Source of the DNA: Purshia tridentata
Taxonomy: Eukaryota; Streptophyta; Magnoliopsida; Rosales; Rosaceae
Assembly (NCBI GenBank): GCA_003254885.1
Contig: QANT01004879.1
Location: 1-35,303, forward strand
Direction: 5' to 3'
DNA: 35,303 nt
Shown: in pieces, positions 10,673 to 21,615 of the stretch
How the letters are laid out: each line of letters begins with the position of its first letter
Position numbering within the stretch: position 1 is the stretch's first letter
The notes under the pieces: generated by a model
The model's input: the letters and a program-made list of their open reading frames with translations, nothing else
Databases searched by the model: none
What the model was told of the DNA's origin: nothing
Position numbers and translations under genes: made by a program

Positions 10673-11605
10673 ATTAGGACACCCATCTTTTTTGTATTTG
10701 CAACGGTTGTTTCCTTCCTTATTTACTATTCTTTCCCCTGTAGACTTCAAATGTGACACTTGCATTTTGGCAAAGAGTCATCGTACTGCGTTTTCCCCGA
10801 GTTTTAATAAAAGTGCACAACCCTTTATGTTAGTACATTCAGATGTTTGGGGACCTTATTCCACGACTACTTTGCATGGCCACAGATGGTTTGTGACTTT
10901 TATTGATGATTGTTCCCGCATGACATGGGTTTATCTGTTGAAATCTAAAAGTGAGGTTCTAAATGTTTTTTGACTTTTCTATACCATGGTTGACACTCAA
11001 TTTCAGTGGAAAATCCAGGTTCTTCAGTCTGATAATGGTGGCGAATATGTCAATCATGCATTCTCTACCTTCTTGCAGCATAATGGTATTGTCCATCAAA
11101 CCTCATGTCCTCAAACTCCCCAACAGAATGGTGTGGCTGAACGACGTAATCAACAGTTACTTGATGTTGCTCGCTCCTTACTGTTTGAAGGCCATGTTCC
11201 TACTTATTTGTGGGGTGAGACCTTGAAGACTGCTGTCTATTTGACCAACCGGGTCCCTTCCTCGGTCCTCTCTTTTCATACGCCACTTCAAGTTCTCTCT
11301 GACCTTGTTCCTATACCGTCAGTTTGCAACTTGATCCAAAGGTTTTCGGGTGTGTGGGTTTTGTTCATCTATACTTTACCCAACGAGCTAAGTTTGCTCC
11401 TCGTGCCCTTAAGTGTGTGTTTGTTGGTTATGGCCCATCTCAGAAAGGGTATCGGTTCTATCATCCCCCGACTCGGAAGATTTTTGTTACTATGGATGCC
11501 ACTTTCCGTGAAGAGGTTATGTTTTTTCCAGATTCTTCACTTCCAAGGGAGCATACACTTGAGGAAGTATCGAATTCACGGACCACATTAGAGGTGTTTG
11601 GTTAA
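10605..11605 (+). pseudogene. Copia integrase, broken
   Basis: The GAG-pre-integrase motif WLWHRRLGHPS and a CDTC pair make up the HHCC zinc domain. The catalytic core follows with D in VHSDVWGP, D in LQSDNGGEY and E in NGVAERRNQ, the D,D,E triad. The C-terminal part has the usual Copia FGCVGFVH and KCVFVGYGPSQKGYR motifs. The enzyme joins element cDNA to chromosomal DNA. Breaks: an in-frame TGA at 10971-10973 between the first two catalytic residues, a frameshift at about 11300-11325, and a TAA at 11603-11605. Confidence 0.93.
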
Positions 11606-11629
11606 TTTGAGTCAGCAATTACGCCCGGC

Positions 11630-11870
11630 GGGTCTCTGGAAATGGCCGACCGATTGGCCGACCGGTCGACCGACTGGTCGCCCAATCTTAGTAACGAAGA
11701 ACGATCTCTGGAAATGGCTGACCGGTTCGTCGACCGGTTCGTCGACCGGTTGCCCGACCGATCGCCCAATATCAATAATGAAGAACAGTTTATGGAAACG
11801 GCCGACCGATTGCCCAATCTCAGTAACGAAGAGGGTTCGTCTCTGGACACGATCGACCGGTCGTCCAATC
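11630..11870 (+). repeat. GC-rich imperfect tandem repeat in the integrase-RT linker
   Basis: Four imperfect units each open with CTCTGGA or TTATGGA, continue into a variable number of GACCG(A/G)(T/C) steps, and mostly end CCCAAT...AACGAAGA. In the coding frame this gives MADR / DRFVDR / PNLSNEE peptide repeats. The number of GACCGG steps varies between units, so the array is repeated at two scales. It is dense in CpG and in GGTCGACC and ACCGGT palindromes, unlike the AT-rich element around it. Confidence 0.85.
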
Positions 11871-11890
11871 ACACTAGTGATTTTACTCTA

Positions 11891-12010
11891 CCTTTGGAGC
11901 TCTCTAACCAGTGTACTGATACAACTACAATTCCCTCACCTCAATCACAACCTTTGGAGCTCTCTAACCAGTCTACTGATACAACTACAATTCCCTCACC
12001 TCAATCACCT
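11891..12010 (+). repeat. 60-bp tandem duplication in the Copia linker
   Basis: CCTTTGGAGCTCTCTAACCA begins at 11891 and 11951. The two 60-bp copies agree over at least the first 50 bases except for one visible G/C change, then diverge slightly at the junction. The length is a multiple of three, so the frame is kept. It encodes a duplicated Ser/Thr/Pro-rich segment. Confidence 0.9.
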
Positions 12011-12298
12011 CCTCAATCTTCGTCTAATACACTCCAAGAGGTACAACCTAGTCTTGACACTGTTTTTAATTTTGTATCTAACCTTAGCCCTGATCTTGAG
12101 TCTGTCCCAACTAAATACCCTCTACCACCACGTGCAACTTGTGGAATACCAGCTACTCAATATGAGCCTGATGTGAAAGCTAAGGCTAAATACCCCATTA
12201 GTAAACATGTGTCATCCCATAGGTTGTCTGGGTCATATGAAAGCTTTGTGAATCTATTATCTTCTGTGTCTATTCCAAATAAGTTGCAGGAGGCTTTA

Positions 12299-13807
12299 GT
12301 TGATCCCAGGTGAACGAAAGCTATGACAGAAGAGATGGATGCACTGAAGAAGAACTCAACATGGGAGCTTCTTCCTGTACCTAGAGGGAAGAGAACAGTA
12401 GGGTGTCGATGGATATATACAGTCAAATACAAACCAGATGGCACAATTGAAAGATACAAAGCTCGGCTGGTAGCAAAGGGCTTTACACAATCTTATGGTA
12501 TTGATTACCAGGAAACATTTGCTCTTCTGGCCAAGCTCAATACAATCAGAGTATTGTTATCATTGGCAGCCAATCTGGATTGGCCACTGGAATAGTTTGA
12601 TGTGAACAATGCTTTTCTACATGGTGATCTCAAGGAAGAAGTGTATATGGACCTACCACCAGGAATGACTAGCCCACAACCAGGTGTAGTGTGCAAACTT
12701 AAAAAGGCATTATATGGGTTGAAGCAGTCTCCAAGAGCTTGGTTCGGTAGGTTTACTAAGGAAATGAAGGGGTTCGGATATAAACAGTGCAATTGGGACC
12801 ATACTTTGTTTCTTAAGCGCAGAAATAACAAGCTAACTGCCTTAATTTTTTATGTTGATGATATGATAGTGACAGGAGATGATTCAGAGGAGGTAAGTAA
12901 TCTAAAGAAATATCTTACTACTAAATTCGAGATGAAAGATTTGGGAGCATTGAAATACTTTCTTGGGATTGAATTAGCTAGATCAAAGCATGGGATATTT
13001 TTGTCACAAAGAAAGTATATATTGGATTTATTGAAAGAGACAGGCAATCTTGCTTGCAAGCCCATAAATACACCAATTGAGCAGAACCACAAGTTGTTTG
13101 AGTGCTTAGATTCAGCTCCTACAGATAAAGGGAGATATCAGAGACTTGTAGGGAGGTTGATCTACCTAGCTCATACACGACCCGATATTGCTTATGCTGT
13201 CAATGTTCTCAGTCAATTTATGCATGCTCTGTTTAAAGCTCATATGGATGGGGTTAACAGGGTACTACAATATCTAAAGTTTTCTCCAGGTAAAGGCATT
13301 CTCTTTTCCAAGCATGGCCATCTTGATGTAAGTGGATATACAGATGCAGACTGGGGAGGCTCAGCGGATGACAAAAGGTCTACCTTTGGGTACTTTACGT
13401 TTGTTGGAGAAAATCTTGTCACATGGAGAAGTAAGAAACAACAGGTGGTGTCGAGATCAAGTGCAGAAGCAGAATACAGAGGTATGGCGAGTGGTCTTAG
13501 TGAATTACTATGGATAAGTTTCTTACTTCGTGATTTGGGTTTTGGACAAAAGAGCTCTATGAAACTGTTCTATGATAACAAGTCAGCTATTGCAATTGCT
13601 CACAACCCTATCCAGCATGATCGAACCAAACACATTGAGATTGATAGATTCTTCATTAAAGAGAAGTTAGAAGCTGGAATTATCATTTTTCCTTTTGTGA
13701 AGTCTGAAGATTAGTTAGCAGACATTCTTACAAAGGCTGTGACTAGCAGGGTATTCCTTGATTCTTTAGTCAAGTTGGGCATGTGTGATATCTACTCACC
13801 AACTTGA
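12299..13807 (+). pseudogene. Copia reverse transcriptase and RNase H, broken by stops
   Basis: One continuous frame from the linker to a natural-looking TGA at 13805-13807 contains the RVT_2 domain: TWELLPVPRGKR, YKARLVAKGFTQ, FDVNNAFLHGDL, and the catalytic FYVDDMIVTG near 12849-12878. RNase H follows with its acidic residues in GYTDADWGG, SSAEAEYRG, FYDNKSA and HIEID. Together these copy element RNA into DNA and remove the template. Three in-frame stops interrupt it: TGA 12311-12313, TAG 12593-12595 and TAG 13712-13714. No frameshift is seen in this half, so point changes alone broke it. The C-terminal tail (LADILTKAV...) is the usual Copia ending. Confidence 0.95.
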
Positions 13808-13814
13808 GGGGGAG
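13806..13814 (+). other. Polypurine tract
   Basis: GAGGGGGAG lies immediately before the 3' LTR, the normal priming site for plus-strand DNA synthesis. It overlaps the pol stop codon. Confidence 0.9.
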
Positions 13815-14009
13815 TGTTAAAGGGTTAATTTGTAATTAAGTTTTTGGGTTTTGTTATTAGTTGTAATCCTAGTCCAATAGGGTTTGTATTATGTTTCCTA
13901 AGCCAATAGGGTTTTGTAATATTCACTTATATATACCTCTCTAAGCTCTCTAAGAGAGAAGAATAACATACAGAAAATATTATCCCAAGACTCTTGATTT
14001 ATTTTGACA
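13815..14009 (+). repeat. 3' LTR of the Copia element
   Basis: Starts TGTTAAAGGG, ends TTTTGACA, and is followed by the target duplication GAAAG. Compared with the 5' LTR it carries an extra CTCTCTAAG copy and about nine substitutions. Confidence 0.93.
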
Positions 14010-14250
14010 GAAAGCAAATCTATCATATTACCATTCTAACTTTTTAAACTACATTACCAATATGTGGTTTTCCTGTCCAGTTTTGGGGTGAACTATATTT
14101 TTGTTAAAGAAATAGTCCATTAAACTTGAAAAGTTAGGCATATACAAATTTACAATGCGCAACTTTGAGGTAGTGAGCCAATCTCCTTACCTAAATATTC
14201 ATTACAAATGTGCCATGGGAGTAAATGAAAGAAGGTTATGCTATAGTAAC

Positions 14251-16059
14251 AGCCACTAAATTAATGATAAGTGTTGTATAATTTAGTTATTACTCGCAAG
14301 TGAACGAGTCCATAGTATAGACGACACTTAATGAGGTCGATCCTTAAGGAATATTTACGTGGATACACTAATATAGAATTTTATAATAACTTAAATCTAA
14401 CCTAGCTTAGAAATAATGGTTTGATATTTTAGAGTTCACTAGACAAAAATATAACTAAAATAGGGCTATGAATTTAAAGTAAACAAAAGAATAAGAATAT
14501 AAAACTAGAGAGTAGAAAATGTCACTTTTGGGTTTGGAACTTAAATAATGGTATAAAACAAGGTTAAAGTTCCACAACATCATAACTATTATTCTAGTAT
14601 TTTTTTTATAGTAATTTTCCACAAAAAATGGCACCTAAGAGTCAACTTTATGCACTTATCCAAATGTATTTAAAATTTACGCTCTAAAATTAATGATTTG
14701 TATGGTAGATATTATTCTTGATTAGAGAATATAAACTTTAAGCAACCCAAATGAACTAGAGTTTAAAAGCTTAAGTTAAGAAAAATTGATTACAAAGCAA
14801 AAATGTGGAAAGAGGTTCTAAGTACCCATGACATATGACATCATGGGTGAAATATATAATTTCTTTCCCATTTTATGAACAAAATCTAAACTTGTAAAAA
14901 TTAAATAGTGGGAAATTAGCTAAGAAAATTTACTTGATAATGTCCATAGTGGTGCTTCACCAAAGGTTTAGTGAGCTCTCATGAGTTTTAGACTAAAATA
15001 AAAAGGAAAGGAAGAATAAAATAACATTTAAATTGGACTAAGAGTAAATAAAATAATAACTTAGAATCATGTAAATAAATAAAAGAAGGAGAAGAAGAGA
15101 GAGATAAAAATTAAACTTTCATTACATTAATTTAAATGTACATAAACAAAATATTACAAAAAACTCGTATTTTCTCTCTAACATTATAGCCTAAAGGCCC
15201 TTGACAGAAATTCTAAGAAAATGCTAAAAGAGATGGCCAAAATTAATTATGAGGCAACGTTCCTAAAAAGTAAGCTGCATGTTTTTTTAAATAAGCAAAT
15301 AAAGGGTTTGTGAGAAAATTTTTAGGAGATTGCATTGTAATAGGACACGTGTTATGATCATAATTTACAAGAGAGAGAGTGTGTGAATGGTGAGAGCAGC
15401 TGGAGATAGCCAAAAGAAAGGCCTAGCGTTCCACGTGTCACGCTAGGAGTGGGCACATGGTTGATTAATCAAAAAGGTGAATGGTGCTGCAAAGCTTGTG
15501 TGTGCGGCTGCAAGCTTGCGTGAGAGAGAGACAATCAAAATGGCTTGGCTTTGGCTGCGCGGCTTCGCTGGAAGAAGAGTGATGGGCTCTCAGGAAGCCC
15601 ACCAATAGAGTGAAAGGAGAAGATGGAAAAGGCTGCTTGCATGAGAGGGAGAGTGGCTGATATTTGTTTTGTGCTTGCCACGTGTTATCGTGCTATTTGC
15701 TGAGAGGAAGACTAATAAAGGAAGGGCAGCTGGGTTCGCTGATGGGCTGGCATGAGATGGCTACCTTTGTGACTGTTCGTCTTCCAGAGGTCGGCTGGCT
15801 GGTTCTGTGACTGGGCCTGGTGGTTTGGGCTTCTCACTTTAAAATTCTACAAAACAAAAGCTTAATAATAACCAAAAATAAGTTAACACTAAAGATAAAT
15901 AAAACCTAATTAAAACTAAAAGAAAAAGTTTAAAACTAATTTAACCCACTAATCAACTAAATAATTAAAATAGCATTTATGATTTAGGGAGTAGAATGCA
16001 TAATTTAGAAGTTAAATAAATGTAATAAAATGAGCTCAACAATAAGCCACTAAATTAAT
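14251..16059. other. 1.8-kb segment between 15-bp direct repeats
   Basis: The 15-mer AGCCACTAAATTAAT occurs at 14251-14265 and again at 16045-16059, bracketing 1779 bp. The interior has no coding frame. Just inside its left edge is TACTCGCAAGTGAACGAGTC...GAGGTCGATCC, a wording I associate with plant retrotransposon LTRs, so the segment may be a solo LTR or non-autonomous insertion; this is inference. The length of the repeat is unusual for an LTR element. From 15350 to 15800 the segment is less AT-rich and contains three CACGTG-type words (near 15350, 15432 and 15680). Confidence 0.4.
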
Positions 16060-18951
16060 CTCAGTTAAGTCATAAACACATACATTTAATTTATTTATTT
16101 TCAAGCCATTATTTTATAATTTATTTCTTGATGCAACCCATAATCAAACCTCATTACATTTTTTGTGATTCTAAATTAACTCTCTCTAGAGATGGTTGAG
16201 GTTGCCGGTGGGGTTGGCTCCAGATCGGAGGTCATTGATGCCGTCGACACCTCTAGGGTCCTGTGGTGTCACTCCCAGTATAGAGAGAAAGAGATTGACT
16301 GAGAGATAGAGAGAGTGACATCGAGAGAAAAAAAAAAAGACAGAAACAGATACAGACAGATAGACATAGAGGGTTTAAAAGACAGAGAAGGTTTGAGAGA
16401 GAAAGGTGAGTGGCCAAAGATTAGGAGGGAGGTGAATGGTGGCCGAAGATTGGTAAGGAGGCGATGGTGGACGCGGGGGAGGGTAGTGAGAAAGGTATGG
16501 GGCTAGGGGGGAGGGAGAGGCATAAGGAAGGCAGTGGACTTTTTTTGTTTTTGTTTTTTCTATTCCTGTTTTTCTTTAAATTTATTTTTTATTTATTATT
16601 ATACAATTTTTAAATATATATTTTTTATTATTTTTTTTCCACATGACAATTTTTTAAAAGTTAAGTCAACAATTAATATTGGGTTTGTTGGCAACACATA
16701 AGCGGTTAATAGACTTTCTAATGGCCAGATACTAAATTAAAACGATTTTAAAATTGAGATATAAAATTGATTTTTTTTTCTAACTTAAAAAATTTGAAAT
16801 GGAATTGAAGTACTAAATTATAATTTATCTTAATATTAATATTGTATGCGTGAAATTAGCCTATGGCAATTTGCAGTTTTGCATCATCATCGAGGCGTGC
16901 CGCCGAGGGTGATGATAGCGTCCAATGAGTGGCAATGATGACTCTGAATGGGTTATATTCTTCTCTTCTATATCCTTTTTTCTTTTACTTTTGATGGAAG
17001 CTTGGCTAATGAAAGAGACTATAAAAAGCCCAAAAGGCCCCTCCGCGAGTCAGTTGCTCCCCCATCACTGAGTCACTGACTGTGGCCCGTGGCTGCGTTG
17101 GTCCTACATCTAAAAATCTGGTTATCACTCACCATCATTGCTCCCACCACCTACTGCGTTGGTGCTTTTTACTTTATTGCACACCCCAAAGCTATATAAG
17201 CACACAATCATCAGTTTATACAATTACTTCTTTGACCGTATTTTAATTTTTAATTGTATCAAAATTCATGTGGGCAAGTGGAACCAGTAGTAAATCTTAA
17301 ATTCAAATCTTATTATTTATTAAAAGGCATGCAAATTAAATAATGCAGTGATGCCCATGACTATGCTTAACTTGATCTAGCAATTATCTCCCAAATCACC
17401 TCTATACCATGTTTAGCCTTATGGAGGCTTTGCTTTAAGTGAAAAATATTGACCTCTATTATTATTATAGAAGATAGAAAAAGTCAAAACCAAATTCAGT
17501 GCACAAAGTTGGTTCACATGCACCCATGCATATATATCTATCTATGCAGCGCATATTTTAGTAGAAAATGAGATGCACTCTGAAAAAGTAGATATCATAT
17601 AGCCTGCAAATGAACCATGATGATGAATTCAGTTCTAGTACTGAAATATGATACATATCTCATAATCTTTACTTTGTCCACATTGGCGTCACATATCCTC
17701 AACTCAAGTCATGAAAGATTTTCCTATTTTTCTTAGTCTAGCTAGGAATTGTGGACCACATAAATATAATATTTCACAGTTAATAAATGATTGTTTATAA
17801 TACTGTTTTTCTAAATTGTACCGAGACATTTAAAAATAAAATTTCACACATGTTATTTTAAGGAGTATCATTTCAGTGACAAATGCACGTTAAGGGGGTC
17901 TACATGAGTATACCAATTCAAGAGTATTTTCCGTCATTCAGAAAAGAAAGACCTCTATTGCAGTTAAATAAAAGCTTAAAAAATGTGGCATTAATTATAT
18001 GATTCATTAGATTTTATAGGATGGTTAGGATTAAAAAACATGTATAATCGCTTTCTTGACTAGCTGCATTTTTTAAAATTATTTACGAAATTCACTCCTA
18101 CGTTTTATACCATTTTAACAAGTTCAGTATATTTGAAAATTTTCAAAGGAATAAATAGGTCTCTTCCAAAATTTCGAAAATAAAATTTTGATTAAAAACA
18201 ATTATTTGTAAGCTAAATTTAGCCCATCCCAATTTCAAATTCTAGATTCGTCCCTGGTCAATAGAAAAACCTATAAAAGAAATATCAACGAAATCCATCA
18301 CTAAGGGGTTTTATGTGTGTGTTTGTATGTGTTCTTCTCTCTTTTTTTTTTTTTTTTTNTTTTTTTTTTCCTTACCATTAATTTTAACGAGATTGACTAC
18401 TTTAGGCTATAGAACTGTTGTTTTAGAGTTTAGAATTTAGAGAATGAGTTATTTTTTTCAAAAGTTTTGTCTGGCTGATCGATTGGCCTTCCAACCTTAC
18501 CCACTTTGCATCATCACTATCTCCTAAGCTTAACAACAAAATTGGATTCATGCTTTTAGTTCATTATTATATACTTTGTAGGACCTTGTTCATTTGTTTT
18601 AGATGACGTTCTTGTTGGTACTTAAATGTATATAACTTAGATATTTTATTGAATAATTAGTATTACAATATATATAAACAATTAACAAGTACATTATAAA
18701 TTAGACATGTAGCGTGTATGCTAGCTAGGAATGTAAGTAGAGCATATAACATTATGGGAACCACCAAAAATGGGACCCATGTGATCTGTTGTGAACGTGT
18801 AACAACCCATATGAACCACCAAAACTGTGACCTGAATTATGTGTGGACAAAAATAATAAATTCATGACACCTTTTTTTATGTGTGGAATCAAATTCAGTA
18901 ACACGGTAACACCCTTTTATTTATTTATTTTGTTGGCCATAGTAACCTAGT
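16060..18951. other. Intergenic DNA, no gene supported
   Basis: 16060-16170 is the second copy of the repeat seen at 8607-8740. 16180-16520 is a purine- and GC-richer patch (GAGAGA and GGTGGCCGAAG words) with a 63-codon low-complexity frame that is not credible. 16860-17210 is less AT-rich and has two TATA-like words, TATAAAAA at 17020 and CTATATAAGC near 17192, but no coding frame follows. 18340-18369 is a T run interrupted by an N. Nothing else could be assigned. Confidence 0.5.
18359..18359. other. Unresolved base (N) in a poly-T run
   Basis: A single N interrupts a T homopolymer of about 29 bases, probably a sequencing or assembly uncertainty. Confidence 0.95.
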
Positions 18952-19159
18952 TTTTATTTAGGTAATTTAACTGAATAATCTTTTTTTAATTCCTCTCTTA
19001 CTTTTTTTTATCTTAGTTAGAAAAAAGTTACTTTTTAACTATTTTTTTGTGTGAAATGTCCATAATGCGTATAATTTTTTGTTACTGTAGCAATTTTTTT
19101 CTTCTCCAACCAAACTCTCTCTCGCTCTCTTCTTTTTCTTCCCCACACTTGTGCGACCC

Positions 19160-19210
19160 ACCCCCACCACTGCCACCGCCGCCACCACCACCACCACCAC
19201 CACCACCACC
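19160..19210 (+). repeat. (CCACCA)n low-complexity tract
   Basis: A run of CCA/CCG triplets inside the MULE-like element. It reads as poly-Pro, poly-His, poly-Thr or poly-Trp/Val in different frames, which explains several spurious open frames. Confidence 0.9.
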
Positions 19211-19544
19211 CATTCTTCTTCAATAGACCCATACCTACTCAAAACCATTTGGGGTTTTGGTGAGGGTGGGTGCTTGGGCGGGTATGGATCTCATCCTCCT
19301 TCGGCTATCAAATCCGAAGATGGGTCATTGTCCAAGTGTTAGATTTGGATTTGCTAGGAATTTTTTTCTTTTCTTGTTTGCTGGGTTATTTTTTTCTTGT
19401 ACAGGGATGTTCATCTTCAACCACTCCCTTCACTCCCTCCTTTCCCCCTCAGCACCAAATCTGGATTCAATGGAGAAGAAGAAGAAAATGCAAAAATTGT
19501 AAATGTAGACTTTTCGATGGATATTTGGTCTCCAAAAGAAGAAA

Positions 19545-19640
19545 TGGTCGGCACATGGATTCGACACGAAGAAGATGGTCGACACTTGGTCACATGTGTG
19601 GTCGACACGTGGTGGAATTTGTGGTCGACACAAATTGACT
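19545..19640. repeat. GTCGACAC-repeat cluster
   Basis: Five GTCGACAC or close variants (GTCGGCAC, TTCGACAC) are spaced roughly 15-25 bp apart, several preceded by TGTG or GATG. The palindromic GTCGAC core in AT-rich DNA makes the cluster stand out. Confidence 0.7.
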
Positions 19641-20137
19641 ATGTGTTAACCAAAAATTTCACCATGTGTCTACCACAAATTCGACATTAATCAAATCTAA
19701 TTTTTTTTTTTGGTGTGCTTGCAATTAATTTTTTGGGTAGTGTTGATCTAAAGCAAATTCAATGATTCAAGGATTCAATTTTTTTTCTTCTTGCTTGCTT
19801 TTTTATTTTTATTTTTAGATTTGAGTTAAGAGAGAAAGGGAGAAAAATAGAGAGAGAAGATGATGGGTAGCTGGCAAGTGGGGAGGGGAGGGTTTGGGTT
19901 GTCGCTCTCCTCATGAAGAAGGTGGAGGAGTGTTTGGCTATTGCAAGAACAAGGCAGAGGAACTCGTGGAATTTTTAGTGGAATGTGACAATGTGTAAAC
20001 CGCATATTCCACAAAAAAAATATTTTGGTTTGAAAAAATGGAAAAAGATTAGAAAAAGTAAATTTTTTTTTTACCAAAGTCAAAAAAGTAAGAAAAAAAT
20101 TTAAAAAGAGTATTTAATTAAATTACCCTTTTATTTA

Positions 20138-20985
20138 AGGCTGAGTAGTTATCATTTATCAATCCATCTAGCTCCTGCAAATCCCTGCATTACAAGGTTG
20201 GTAGTAGGATCCGATATTTTGGTAGAAAAAATAAGTTAAAAGCTTATTTTGGTTATTGCGTGAGGGTGATGACTTCCTTATACATGCAAATCAATAATAA
20301 GACTCCTGCACTTGTACTCAGTTCCCAAAAAAACAAAAAAAATTAATCATGCACTTGTAATTGTATCACTTCAAGATGTCAAATCTTATAAATCAAAACT
20401 CATTTTAATTGTATATAATATGGGCTGTTAGTTTAGGAAATTGCAGCAATTTGAGCTTTTTTAGCGTTTCATAGTCATCCACGTAGCTTGGAGCAAGGCT
20501 TCTAGATTGTGCTAGCAATTTCCATTGCAACTGAGTAGTTCAGTGGGGCAACTGAGTCGTTCAGTGGGGCAACTGAGTCGTTCAGTGGGGTTGTTGAGAT
20601 TTTAATGTTATATATCTCGAAATTGGATCTCTTCCTTACTTTCTTACAAGACTGTTGTCAAACTTCAATTTCAGCAATTAATTATAAAATAGAGAAGTTT
20701 CTAAGTGGTATTAGGTTTTAATTTCAGTGTTTAATTATAGAATAAAGAAAAAAAGAAAAATTGTGTTCAAAAATTGAAATTAGAGTATGATATCAACCTT
20801 ACAGAGAAACAAAATAAAAAATCTAGATCCCTTTAGTGAAGATATGCTTCTAGATTTGCTACTGAATTCCATATTGCAACTGCGTAAGTTCTTGCCCTTG
20901 TGACGTGTGCATATAGTATACCAGGGCCATAGGCATCTCCAGTTGTTGAGGTGTTGAGAGTGAGCTTTTAATATCGATGATATTA
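20138..20985. other. Intergenic DNA with a 21-bp triplicate
   Basis: No gene is supported. Apart from the 21-bp triplicate at 20527-20589, nothing was recognised. Confidence 0.5.
20527..20589. repeat. Three tandem copies of a 21-bp unit
   Basis: The unit GCAACTGAGTCGTTCAGTGGG is repeated three times with one substitution (A in the first copy). Within each unit ACTGA and TCAGT are inverted, so each copy holds a small dyad. Confidence 0.9.
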
Positions 20986-21615
20986 AGGGTCCGTTTGAAT
21001 AAGAGGTGATTTGAATTTGAATTTGAATTAGAGCTCTTCAAATCTAAATTCACCTATTTATAATAATTTAAATGAGTGTATTTGGATTTGGTCCAAATTC
21101 AAGATGGATTTGAGAGGGCTAAATCCATGAATTTCAAATATCTTCCCCAACTAGGTATTTGAAATCCCACCATCCCACCCTCTTTCTCTCTCCCTCACCT
21201 CTGGCCACAATTGTCAGCGACCACCGCCGGCCACCCTCCGACGATTTTTCCGACCACTTCCGGCAACTTCTGATGACTTTTCCACTCTTCGTCAACTTTC
21301 CGGCGACTTTTTCGGCTACCTCCGGCAACTTCCGTTGACTTTTTCGGCCATCCTTCGGTGAATTTTCCGGTTACTCTCCGGCGAATTTTCCGATCACCCT
21401 CCGAAAACTTTTTTAATTTCTAATCATATATTTCAATTTTTAAATTGTCAAAAAACAATTCAAAATTGAAATACTTTGTGAAATCCTCGCTTTTAAATTT
21501 TGTATTAAAAAAATAGAATTTCAAATTTAGGGATTTCAATTACATGGATTTCAAATGTATAAATTTAAAAATCCAAATCCAAATCTAAATCCAAATTCAA
21601 GAATCCAAACGGGCC
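20986..21615. mobile_element. PIF/Harbinger-like non-autonomous element
   Basis: The left end reads AGGGTCCGTTTGAAT and the reverse complement of the right end reads GGCCCGTTTGGATTC, followed on both sides by ATTTGAATTTGAA/ATTTGGATTTGG words. TTA lies outside each end (20983-20985 and 21616-21618), the target duplication of this superfamily, although AT-richness weakens that evidence. The 630-bp interior includes TTTCCGGCGA-type repeats at about 21230-21400 that give a low-complexity 64-codon frame on the minus strand; I do not regard it as a gene. Confidence 0.65.
21230..21405. repeat. Degenerate TTTTCCGGCGA tandem repeats
   Basis: About seven degenerate units, each with a C/T-rich stretch and a CCGGCGA, CCGGCAA or CGGTGAA core, repeat every 20-30 bp. 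They create a local CpG-rich island inside the Harbinger-like element. Confidence 0.65.

Larger units (their letters stand above)
8833..14009 (+). mobile_element. Complete Ty1/Copia LTR retrotransposon, coding-dead
   Basis: Flanking target duplication GAAAG at 8828-8832 and 14010-14014. Two short LTRs (186 and 195 bp) start TGTTAAAG. The 3' LTR ends in CA and the 5' LTR in GA, a terminal mutation. A primer-binding site lies directly after the 5' LTR and a polypurine tract directly before the 3' LTR. Internal order is gag with zinc knuckle, aspartic protease, integrase, reverse transcriptase and RNase H; integrase before RT defines Copia. The LTRs differ by about nine substitutions plus one 9-bp tandem duplication, close to 5 percent. 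The coding frame carries at least six in-frame stops and two frameshifts, so the copy can move only with proteins made by relatives. Confidence 0.97.
18961..20128. mobile_element. Second Mutator-like element, non-autonomous
   Basis: Flanked by a perfect 9-bp direct repeat TTTTATTTA (18952-18960 and 20129-20137). The left end is GGTAATTTAACTGAATAATC; the reverse complement of the right end is GGGTAATTTAATTAAATACT. Similarity continues for about 60 bp (TCTTACTTTTTT in both). Inside are a CCA-repeat patch and a cluster of GTCGACAC words, but no transposase. GC-rich open frames at 19035-19690 occur in nearly all frames and reflect low-complexity composition, not genes. The 9-bp duplication supports the Mutator superfamily; the termini are unrelated to those of the element at 5533. 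Confidence 0.78.

Noticed and set aside
11602..11872. Overlapping minus-strand frames in the Copia linker
   Set aside because: They arise because the GACCGG repeat array is open in several frames on both strands; the plus frame is continuous with integrase and RT.
16315..16506. 63-codon Arg/Lys-rich frame
   Set aside because: It is translated from a GA-rich low-complexity tract resembling 4100-4200, with no conserved motif.
16995..17210. Possible promoter with two TATA-like words (17020 and about 17192)
   Set aside because: No coding frame, recognisable microRNA or other RNA gene could be placed downstream, and AT-rich DNA gives such words by chance.
19035..19690. Cluster of seven overlapping open frames on both strands
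   Set aside because: The low-complexity CCA/GTCGAC-rich interior of a MULE-like element keeps many frames open; no domain is recognisable.
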